NCBI GenBank assembly: GCA_937923585.1
Contig: CALDSM010000178.1
Span: 1 to 11,901, forward strand
Direction: 5' to 3'
Origin: an uncultured bacterium
GTDB taxonomy: Bacteria > Hydrogenedentota > Hydrogenedentia > Hydrogenedentales > CAITNO01
DNA length: 11,901 bases
Below, piece after piece: positions 1 to 5,850 of the stretch. The notes under the pieces are model-generated. The model searched no databases and was not told the DNA's origin. It worked only from the letters and a program-made list of their open reading frames with translations. Position 1 is the first letter of the stretch. The number at the start of each line of letters is the position of its first letter. Position numbers and translations under genes: made by a program.

Positions 1-2
1 GC

Positions 3-1217
3 CCCGCGCAGGGACGGGAATTCTCCCACGATGTCTTCGAGGCGCTGAACAAGACCAGCATCACCGTGCAGTGGCCCGAGGTCTGGCAGGCCGAGGGCGC
101 TGACTTCCACCTGGAGCCCACCAGCGTGGAGATGCTGTTTCACGCGATGGTGCAGTACAAGGCCAGCGATCTGCACCTGTCACCCGGGCTCAACCCCGTG
201 TTCCGCATTGACAATGACACCCGCCACTCGGAAATGCTCGCGCCGCTGTCCGGGTGTCAAATAAACGACCTCATACACCAGATGGCGCCGCCGAGCTACT
301 GGGGGGAGTTCGAGCGGTACAAGCAGACGAGTTTCAGTTTTCACCAGGCGGGCGTCGGCTTCGCACGGGTGTCCGCGTTCATCAAGAGCGGTGCGCCCCA
401 CTGCACGTTCCGGTTCCTGCCCGAAAAGATACCCTCATTCGAGGAGTTGAACATTCCGGGCGAGCAGATGCGTCACCTGGCGCAAACGCACCGGGGGCTC
501 ATCCTGGTGACGGGCATGACCGGCAGCGGCAAGACCACGACCGTGGCCGCGCTGCTGGACTGGATAAACGCCAACCGTTCGGTGCACATCCTGACCATAG
601 AGAACCCGGTCGAGTACGTGCATGCCAACAAGAAGTCAATCATCTCGCAGCGAAGCCTCGGCGTGGACGTGGACTCTTTCGGCGAGGCCATCAGCGGCGC
701 GCTGCGCCACGACCCCGACGTCATTCTCATCGGCGAGATGCGCGACGCGGACACGATCCGCTCCGCGATCAACGCGGCGGCGACGGGTCATCTGGTGATC
801 AGCACGCTCCATTCAAACACGGGCTCCGAGGTGCCCAACCGGATCGTGAGCTTCTTCGAGCCGACCGAGCGCGACCTGGTGCGCCTGCAGTTGCGGGACT
901 GCCTGCGTTGCGTCATGTGCCAGCGCCTGGTGCCCAAGCCCGGCGGCGGGCGCATCCCCGCGCTTGAATTCCTGTTCAACGACATCAAGCCGATAGGCGA
1001 CGGGATCATGCGCGGCGACACGGACCTGATCCGCGTCGGCATGCAGCAGACCGTCTCGCATTCGATGCTCTTCGAGCACTACCTGCACCGCCTTCACAAG
1101 GAGGGCAGGGTGGACCTTGAAAGGGGGCGCGAGTTTTCGACGGACCAGAGCGTGTTCGATCAGCTCGTCATGGGCACCTATGCGGTGCCCCGTCTGGATT
1201 CAATCAAGGGAGGCTGA
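3..1217 (+). CDS. PilT-family type IV pilus ATPase, 5'-partial
   Basis: This is a hexameric secretion-type ATPase of the PilT/PilU branch, which drives pilus retraction from the inner-membrane base of type IV pili. Visible motifs are the PilT N-terminal signature ASDLHL (around base 162), Walker A GMTGSGKTTT (bases 514-543), Walker B VILIGEMRD (around 721-747) and the His box TGHLVISTLHSN (around 785-820). The frame is open from base 3 with no stop, so the gene enters from the left. The GTG at 66 is only the first start-like codon and not a convincing start. The 20 or so codons before it include GREFSHDVFEAL, which resembles this protein's own tail GREFSTDQSVFDQL (around 1128-1169). That suggests a preceding ATPase domain in the same polypeptide. 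The FHA/HD-GYP gene follows on the same strand and is probably co-transcribed. Assignment as PilT-like is secure; which paralogue (retraction motor or accessory PilU type) cannot be decided. Confidence 0.93.
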   Translation, partial: PAQGREFSHDVFEALNKTSITVQWPEVWQAEGADFHLEPTSVEMLFHAMVQYKASDLHLSPGLNPVFRIDNDTRHSEMLAPLSGCQINDLIHQMAPPSYWGEFERYKQTSFSFHQAGVGFARVSAFIKSGAPHCTFRFLPEKIPSFEELNIPGEQMRHLAQTHRGLILVTGMTGSGKTTTVAALLDWINANRSVHILTIENPVEYVHANKKSIISQRSLGVDVDSFGEAISGALRHDPDVILIGEMRDADTIRSAINAAATGHLVISTLHSNTGSEVPNRIVSFFEPTERDLVRLQLRDCLRCVMCQRLVPKPGGGRIPALEFLFNDIKPIGDGIMRGDTDLIRVGMQQTVSHSMLFEHYLHRLHKEGRVDLERGREFSTDQSVFDQLVMGTYAVPRLDSIKGG

Positions 1218-1299
1218 GCCCCCCCGGCGCCGCCGGCAGTAAAGGCGGCGTGACATGGCAGCAAGACGCGGGCGCGGAGCAGGCGCCCGCGGGAGGCAG

Positions 1300-3027
1300 A
1301 TGAAGTACATGCAGTCGGATTGTCTGATAGTGCTGACGGGCCACATGAAGGGGCATGTGGTGTCCGTCGAGGGTGACATTACCATCGGCCGCAACCCGGA
1401 CAACGTCATCCAGCTTGACGACATACAGGTGTCGCGCAAGCACGCAAAGATAGAGCGCACCCCGCACGGGTGCGTGCTCAAGGATCTGGGCAGCGGCAAC
1501 GGCACCTTTATCGGAAGCCGCCGCGTGGCCGAGCATCTCCTCGCCGACGGCGAGGTGATTCGCGCTGGCGGGCAGCACATCCAGTTTCGCGCCGCGCACA
1601 TGGGCGCCGGTTCGGCGGGCACCGAGGCCAGGCACCGCGTGTACCAGTCCGACGGCGGGGAGGTGCTGGAAGCCAGCGACGCGAAGAACATTTACCGCAC
1701 CTTCTTCCAGACGGCCGAGAAGGCCGCGGGCGATGATCAACTCCGGCAGATCCAGCGGCGCCTCACGGCCGTGTACACCGCCAACCAGGCCATCGCGAGC
1801 GAGCAGAAACTGTCCGACGTGTTCGAGCGCATCATGGAGCAGGTGTTCTCCCTGCTTCCGGCGGACACGGGCGTGATCCTGCTCAAGACGGAGGAGGGCC
1901 AGGACCCGCGGGTGGAATTCGTCCATTCGAAGACCGGTTCGGAAAGCGTGCATGTGAGCACGACCATCGTCCGGCGCGTCTTCGAGAAGGGCGAGGCGGT
2001 CATCACCTGCAACGCGATGGACGATTCCCGCTTCAATTCGGGCATGAGCATCATAGTGGAAAACATCACGTCGGCCATGTGCGCGCCCCTGACCCACCAG
2101 GACGAGAGGCTGGGCGTCATTTACGTGGACAGCCATGGAATGACGGACGCCTTCAAGAACAGTGACCTTGAACTGCTGGTCGCGCTGGCCGGGCCCGCCG
2201 CCACCGCGATCAAGAACGCCCAGTACGTGCGCATGGTGGAGCAGTCCTACCAGGACACCCTGCTGGTGCTGGCCAACGCCATTGAATTGCGGGACCATTA
2301 CACGGTCGGCCACACCTGGCGGGTGACGAATTTTGCGGTGGAACTGGCGAGGGAGCTGGGCTGGAACGAAAGCAGGCAGCGCGAGGTGCAGATGGGCGGC
2401 GTGCTGCACGATGTGGGCAAGATTGCCGTGGACAACGCCATCCTCAGCAAGCCCGACCAGCTTACGGAGGACGAGTTCGACAAGATGAAGGTGCATCCCG
2501 AGCGGGGCGCCGACCTGCTGCGCGACGTCAAGTTCCTGCAGCCCGTGATTCCCTACTGCCTCTACCACCATGAGCGCTGGGACGGCACCGGGTATCCCTT
2601 CGGACTGAAGGGGGCGGACATTCCGATAGAGGGCAGGCTGATCGCGGTGGCGGACACGTTTGACGCCATGACCAGCACCCGGCCCTACCGAAAGGGCATG
2701 CCGTCCTCAAAGGCGCTTGAGGCGCTTGTCGAGGGCAGGAACACCCAATTTGACCCCGACATGGTGAATGCCTTCGTGGCCTGCTACAAAAAGGGGAAGA
2801 TTGAGGAGGTCCTTCAGGACTACTACAAGAACGAGGCCCGCAGCATCGCGTGCCCCTTCTGCAGCACCTTCATCCGGCTTAATCCCGAGGTGTCCACCGA
2901 CAGCGAGATCAACTGTCCGGTGTGCCACCGCCGCATCCGCCTGCAGTTGCACGACGGCTATTTTTACGGCGAATTGATGATGCACTCCCGACCCACCCCC
3001 ACACCGCGAACAAGTGGGAGCTCCTGA
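1300..3027 (+). CDS. FHA-GAF-HD-GYP protein with C-terminal zinc ribbon (probable c-di-GMP phosphodiesterase)
   Basis: Numbering from ATG 1300, the protein has 575 residues. An FHA phosphothreonine-binding domain spans about 9-100 (GR 30-31, SRKH 45-48, SGNGT 65-69). A GAF-like sensor domain follows at about 165-310. The HD-GYP domain spans about 325-500, with HD at 370-371 (LHDVGKIAV), HH at 423-424 and GYP at 431-433, so the metal and catalytic residues look intact for cyclic-di-GMP hydrolysis. The tail holds two CPxC pairs (C518/C521 and C539/C542), a probable zinc ribbon. No membrane segment is seen, so it is likely cytoplasmic. Start choice is uncertain. ATG 1255 adds 15 Arg/Gly-rich residues unlike FHA proteins, with a weak AAAGGCGG before it. 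GGGAGG at 1291-1296 lies 3 nt before ATG 1300 and 12 nt before ATG 1309. The gene begins 82 nt after the PilT-like gene, so a shared transcript and control of pilus function are plausible. Confidence 0.93.
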   Translation: MKYMQSDCLIVLTGHMKGHVVSVEGDITIGRNPDNVIQLDDIQVSRKHAKIERTPHGCVLKDLGSGNGTFIGSRRVAEHLLADGEVIRAGGQHIQFRAAHMGAGSAGTEARHRVYQSDGGEVLEASDAKNIYRTFFQTAEKAAGDDQLRQIQRRLTAVYTANQAIASEQKLSDVFERIMEQVFSLLPADTGVILLKTEEGQDPRVEFVHSKTGSESVHVSTTIVRRVFEKGEAVITCNAMDDSRFNSGMSIIVENITSAMCAPLTHQDERLGVIYVDSHGMTDAFKNSDLELLVALAGPAATAIKNAQYVRMVEQSYQDTLLVLANAIELRDHYTVGHTWRVTNFAVELARELGWNESRQREVQMGGVLHDVGKIAVDNAILSKPDQLTEDEFDKMKVHPERGADLLRDVKFLQPVIPYCLYHHERWDGTGYPFGLKGADIPIEGRLIAVADTFDAMTSTRPYRKGMPSSKALEALVEGRNTQFDPDMVNAFVACYKKGKIEEVLQDYYKNEARSIACPFCSTFIRLNPEVSTDSEINCPVCHRRIRLQLHDGYFYGELMMHSRPTPTPRTSGSS

Positions 3028-3270
3028 CTGTAACAACGGATTGAGATTGGGAACCCGCATTAAGGGGATTCGCACATTCTCCAGTGATGGCTTATTTTCG
3101 ATAAAAACACACACAAACAGTCGCTTGTATATGCAAGGGCGGCATAAAATCTAAATAGCGGTGCAGTATCTTCCCCCCGTCTGTAACCTCACTGAAGTCT
3201 CTGTCATCATTTTGCAAGCGACATGTATTGTTTTGATACAATAGGCGACATCAAGAAGGGTTGTGTTTCA
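3028..3270 (+). other. Intergenic region, AT-richer, promoter-bearing
   Basis: No gene is supported here. The stretch is visibly AT-richer than its surroundings. It holds a near-palindrome CTTGTATATGCAAG (3124-3137), an 8-bp inverted pair GTCGCTTG (3120-3127) and CAAGCGAC (3215-3222), and a promoter near 3212-3242. I see no convincing stem with a T-run that would terminate the upstream gene. Confidence 0.5.
3212..3242 (+). promoter_or_regulatory. Probable sigma-70-type promoter of the regulator gene
   Basis: TTGCAA (3212-3217) and TACAAT (3237-3242) match the -35 and -10 consensus at 4/6 and 5/6, with a 19-nt spacer that is longer than optimal. Transcription would start near 3249, giving a leader of about 22 nt before ATG 3271. 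The -10 lies within the nested inverted repeats TGTAT...ATACA (3224-3240) and ATTGT...ACAAT (3227-3242), a possible operator. Confidence 0.5.
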
Positions 3271-4635
3271 ATGCGACACATGAAAGAAACAGAGTTCAAG
3301 ATCTTGGTGGCCTGTGCGGATTTGGCCTATGGGCAGACGTTGGACCGTTTTCTCAAGCGGCCGGGTCGTTCTGTTGAGCGCTGTCATGATGCCCAAGGAC
3401 TCTTGCGCCTGGCATCGCGGCACGCCTATGCCGTGATAGTGCTCGACCTGGCGCTGGAAGAAGAGAGTCCAATGGACATTGTGTCCTTCGTATTGCAGAA
3501 GAACCCGGCGACCCGGCTCATTCTTCTGTTTGACCCGGAACGGATAGACCGGGCCATTGAGGGCATCCGGCTGGGGGCTTTCTTCTATCTGCCGCGGAAC
3601 TGCGCCCCCTCGGATGTGGCACTTGTGGCAGACAAGGCCGCGCAGAACATGACGCTGCAAACGACGGTGGACGCCTACGAGCAGACCGCGTTTGAGGAGC
3701 TGGTGGGCCGCACCGAGGCGATGCAGCGGGTGATAGACCTTATTCGCAAGGTGGCCCCGACCGACAGCACCGTGCTGCTGCTCGGCGAAAGCGGCACCGG
3801 CAAGGAGGTGGTGGCCCACACGCTGCACCGGCTCAGCCGGCGCGCCGACCGGCCCTTCGTGGCGGTCAACTGCGCCGCACTGCCCGAGGCGCTCCTGGAG
3901 AGCGAACTGTTCGGCCATGTCCGCGGCGCCTTCACGGGGGCCGAGCGCGACAATCCGGGACTTTTCGCGGAGGCCAACGGCGGGACAATCTTTCTCGATG
4001 AGATAGGGGACATGTCGCTTATCACCCAGGCCAAGCTGCTGCGGGTGCTGCAAAACGGGGAAGTGCGGCCGGTGGGCGCCAACACGCCACGGCGCGTGGA
4101 CGTGCGCGTGATTGCGGCAACCAACCGCGATCTGCTTGAAGCAGTGGAGCAGCACGCGTTTCGCGAGGACCTCTACTTCCGGCTCAACGTGGTGCAGATA
4201 CGCATTCCGCCGCTGCGCGAGCGCATGGACGCGCTGCCAGCACTGGTCAGCCATTTCATCGCCCAGCACAACGTGCGGTTCGGCAGGAATGTGAGGGGGA
4301 TGGACGAGACTTCGGCGCAGTACCTGCGCCAGTACCGCTATCCGGGCAATGTGCGCGAACTGGAGAGCATCATTGCGCACGCGGTCATCATGGCGGACGG
4401 CGACATGATCCACGCGCAGGACCTGCCCGACACAGTGCGTCACGGCGCGGTGCGCCGTCTGGCACTGTCACATGATCCGGACGGAAACATCATGCCGTTG
4501 GAGGCGGCGGAGGAGCGCCACATCCGCGAAACGCTCAAGACGTTGCGCGGCAACCAGAGCCTGGCCGCCAAGAAACTCGGCATATCGCGCTCCACGCTCT
4601 GGCGCAAGATGAAGGAGTACGGGATAGAATCGTGA
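3271..4635 (+). CDS. NtrC-family sigma-54-dependent regulator with degenerate receiver domain
   Basis: This 454-residue activator has a receiver domain (about 10-125), an AAA+ domain (about 145-385) and a Fis-type helix-turn-helix (about 410-454). The AAA+ part is intact: Walker A GESGTGKE (172-179), sigma-54-contacting GAFTGA (219-224), Walker B IFLDE (240-244) and the FREDLYFRLN arginine-finger region. It should therefore remodel sigma-54 RNA polymerase at enhancer-dependent promoters. The receiver keeps the phospho-acceptor position D59. The acidic pair is C15-A16, the switch Thr/Ser is F87 and the conserved Lys is R109, so ordinary phosphorylation control is doubtful. ATG 3271 is preferred over ATG 3223: it has GAAGGG (3255-3260) 10 nt upstream, and the promoter -10 would lie inside the longer reading frame. 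No histidine kinase gene is adjacent. The targets are unknown; pilus genes are only a neighbourhood guess. Confidence 0.94.
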   Translation: MRHMKETEFKILVACADLAYGQTLDRFLKRPGRSVERCHDAQGLLRLASRHAYAVIVLDLALEEESPMDIVSFVLQKNPATRLILLFDPERIDRAIEGIRLGAFFYLPRNCAPSDVALVADKAAQNMTLQTTVDAYEQTAFEELVGRTEAMQRVIDLIRKVAPTDSTVLLLGESGTGKEVVAHTLHRLSRRADRPFVAVNCAALPEALLESELFGHVRGAFTGAERDNPGLFAEANGGTIFLDEIGDMSLITQAKLLRVLQNGEVRPVGANTPRRVDVRVIAATNRDLLEAVEQHAFREDLYFRLNVVQIRIPPLRERMDALPALVSHFIAQHNVRFGRNVRGMDETSAQYLRQYRYPGNVRELESIIAHAVIMADGDMIHAQDLPDTVRHGAVRRLALSHDPDGNIMPLEAAEERHIRETLKTLRGNQSLAAKKLGISRSTLWRKMKEYGIES

Positions 4636-4640
4636 TTTAG

Positions 4641-4685
4641 ACGGGGACAACGTTTATGTCCATAATAACAGCTGGCTGTCCCCGT
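4641..4685. terminator. Long-loop inverted repeat between convergent genes, possible bidirectional terminator
   Basis: ACGGGGACA (4641-4649) and TGTCCCCGT (4677-4685) form a perfect 9-bp stem with a 27-nt loop. The loop has a small nested TTAT/ATAA pairing (4654-4657 with 4662-4665). It lies 5 nt after the regulator stop and 23 nt beyond the cysC stop on the other strand, where a shared terminator is expected. The flanking T-tracts are short (TTT on the plus strand), so it is a weak canonical terminator and could instead be a dispersed repeat. Confidence 0.5.
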
Positions 4686-4708
4686 TTAATGATGCGCTCC
4701 ACGGCACC

Positions 4709-5320
4709 CTACAGGGAGAACACGCCGCGCTGTTCCAGGTAGGCCACCACGCGTGCTGCGCTTTCTTCCAGATTCTCAACGCCGGTGTCTACCACCAGTT
4801 CCGCGTTTTCCGGCGCTTCGTAGGGGGCGCTGATACCGGTGAATTCGGGAATCTGCCCCGCCCGCGCTTTTTTGTAGAGGCCTTTCGGGTCCCGCTGCTC
4901 GCATACCCCCAAGTCGCACTTCACATACACCTCGACGAAGGAATCGCCGTTGATCTCGCGTGCCTTGTCGCGGTCGGCGCGGTAGGGGGAGATGAAGGCG
5001 GTGAGCACAATGACACCCGCGTCGCAGAACAGCTTGGCCACCTCGCCGATACGGCGGATGTTCTGTTCGCGGTCTTCGGGCGAGAAGCCGAGGTCCTTGT
5101 TGAGACCGTGGCGCACGTTGTCCCCGTCGAGCACATAGGTTTTGCAACCGCGCTCGAAGAGAATGGTCTGCACGGCCTGCGCCAGCGTGGATTTGCCCGA
5201 GGCGGACAGGCCGGTAAACCACAGCACCAAGGATCGGTGGCCATTGCCCTTTTCGCGATCTTCGCGTATGATTTCACTGTGATGCCACGTGATGTTGGTC
5301 GCTTTGACTTGGTCTGCCAT
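4709..5320 (-). CDS. cysC: Adenylyl-sulfate (APS) kinase
   Basis: CysC phosphorylates adenosine 5'-phosphosulfate with ATP to give PAPS, used in sulfate reduction or sulfation. The 203-residue length matches stand-alone CysC. Visible motifs are Walker A GLSASGKST (37-45), DGDNVRHGLN (65-74), FISPYR (109-114), GLYKKARAG and FTGI near the C-terminus, all intact. The start at 5320 is supported by AAGGA (plus-strand 5329-5333) with 8-nt spacing and by the fit to family length. The reading frame stays open further upstream to 5824, but that part crosses the promoter and an oppositely oriented gene and is not coding. No cysD, cysN or cysH lies in the window, so whether it serves assimilation or sulfated-product synthesis cannot be told. 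It is convergent with the regulator and divergent from the small Arg-rich gene. Confidence 0.96.
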   Translation of the reverse strand: MADQVKATNITWHHSEIIREDREKGNGHRSLVLWFTGLSASGKSTLAQAVQTILFERGCKTYVLDGDNVRHGLNKDLGFSPEDREQNIRRIGEVAKLFCDAGVIVLTAFISPYRADRDKAREINGDSFVEVYVKCDLGVCEQRDPKGLYKKARAGQIPEFTGISAPYEAPENAELVVDTGVENLEESAARVVAYLEQRGVFSL

Positions 5321-5345
5321 AATCGCGTTCCTTGTGGGTTGCAGT

Positions 5346-5355
5346 CGGTTAACCG
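5346..5355. promoter_or_regulatory. 10-bp perfect palindrome in the cysC leader
   Basis: CGGTTAACCG lies between the predicted cysC transcription start and its ATG. It could be a dimeric repressor site or chance. No known operator is recognised. Confidence 0.25.
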
Positions 5356-5380
5356 GACATTTCTGATAAACTATGGGATG

Positions 5381-5410
5381 ATTATAGCAGAAACCCTGGC
5401 GCAACGCCAA
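5381..5410 (-). promoter_or_regulatory. cysC promoter
   Basis: On the minus strand, TTGGCG (plus 5405-5410) and a perfect TATAAT (plus 5381-5386) are separated by 18 nt. Transcription would start near 5374, giving a leader of about 54 nt before the cysC start at 5320. Confidence 0.7.
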
Positions 5411-5440
5411 TTCTGCGGCCCTTTCAAGCGATATCATAAC

Positions 5441-5453
5441 CCGGCTGAGCCGG
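5441..5453 (+). other. Small hairpin overlapping the ribosome-binding site of the 78-residue gene
   Basis: CCGGC-TGA-GCCGG forms a 5-bp GC stem with a 3-nt loop. Its 3' arm overlaps the first bases of the Shine-Dalgarno run GGAAGGAG (5452-5459), so it could moderate translation of the small gene at 5471. This is a structural inference only. Confidence 0.35.
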
Positions 5454-5470
5454 AAGGAGTACGCGGCAAG

Positions 5471-5707
5471 ATGGACGACGTACTGGAAACTAAGGCGGGA
5501 TTCTACCGGGATGCGGCGGGGATCTGGCAGAAGGACCGGCGCAGCGGAGTGGATCGCCGTGTGGGAAAACCGGTCGAGCCGTGGGCACATGAGCGCCGGG
5601 GCGGATTCCGGCGGCAGGCGGATCGGGAACTGTACGAGAAAGAGCACAAGCAGATGATTGATGAGGCCCTCAGCGAATTTGCAGAGGAGCACGAGGGGCA
5701 CGTTTGA
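5471..5707 (+). CDS. Small arginine-rich protein with paired RR motifs, function unknown
   Basis: This is a 78-residue soluble, highly charged protein with no signal peptide or membrane segment. The middle holds DRRSGVDRR (22-30) and ERRGGFRR (41-48), two related arginine-pair motifs joined by a Pro/Trp linker. The last 28 residues or so (51-78) look like an acidic/basic helix. ATG 5471 is supported by GGAAGGAG (5452-5459), 11 nt upstream. The frame is open further upstream but overlaps cysC antisense, so the longer version is unlikely. Arginine-pair segments of the DRRSGxDRR kind occur in small bacterial proteins, and RxxxR motifs bind cyclic-di-GMP in PilZ domains. No PilZ fold is visible at this length, so that comparison is only suggestive. 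It is transcribed divergently from cysC and ends 14 nt before the phoH promoter. Confidence 0.72.
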   Translation: MDDVLETKAGFYRDAAGIWQKDRRSGVDRRVGKPVEPWAHERRGGFRRQADRELYEKEHKQMIDEALSEFAEEHEGHV

Positions 5708-5720
5708 AACGGGGCGTTCA

Positions 5721-5749
5721 TTGCGACGGGGGGGGAATTCCGCTACAAT
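5721..5749 (+). promoter_or_regulatory. Promoter of the phoH operon, with G8 tract in its spacer
   Basis: TTGCGA (5721-5726) and TACAAT (5744-5749) are separated by exactly 17 nt, an optimal sigma-70-type arrangement. The spacer contains eight consecutive Gs (5728-5735). Transcription would start near 5756, about 95 nt before the likely phoH start. Confidence 0.7.
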
Positions 5750-5755
5750 TGGAGT

Positions 5756-5850
5756 TCTAGGGCGGGTCCGGCGATGTTCGCAGGAGTCCCGCGCCCCGCT
5801 GGGCGTGCGGACAGCCGGGGCCACCCCCGGAATAGGACGCTGTAAAGAAC
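5756..5850 (+). promoter_or_regulatory. GC-rich structured 5' leader of the phoH operon
   Basis: Two hairpins can be drawn. The first pairs GTCC (5786-5789) with GGAC (5809-5812) and GCCC (5793-5796) with GGGC (5801-5804) around an internal loop. The second pairs CCGGGG (5815-5820) with CCCCGG (5825-5830) across a 4-nt loop. Neither is followed by a T-run, so they are not classical terminators. They match no riboswitch class I recognise. They could limit access to the ribosome-binding site. Confidence 0.35.

Noticed and set aside
66..68. GTG 66 as the real start of the PilT-like gene
   Set aside because: The frame is open to the window edge, no ribosome-binding site precedes it, and upstream codons look protein-like.
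1204..2571. Antisense open frame of 455 codons opposite the FHA/HD-GYP gene
   Set aside because: The plus strand has unmistakable FHA, GAF and HD-GYP motifs. The antisense product is low-complexity with no recognisable fold.
3125..3150. TTGTAT and TAAAAT as a second promoter for the regulator
   Set aside because: The spacer is only 14 nt, too short for a standard promoter; the pair at 3212-3242 is better.
3028..3270. Sigma-54 (-24/-12) promoter before the regulator or in other gaps of the window
   Set aside because: No GG-N10-GC pair in the right context was found in any intergenic gap.
3268..4443. Antisense open frame of 391 codons opposite the sigma-54 activator
   Set aside because: The plus strand carries intact Walker A, GAFTGA and Fis motifs; the antisense frame is a composition shadow.
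5108..5470. Upstream in-frame extension of the 78-residue gene
   Set aside because: It is antisense to cysC and lacks its own ribosome-binding site; coding signal and Shine-Dalgarno point to 5471.
5321..5824. Upstream extension of cysC by 168 codons
   Set aside because: It would cross the cysC promoter, the small Arg-rich gene and the phoH promoter, and the 203-residue form already has family length and a good ribosome-binding site.
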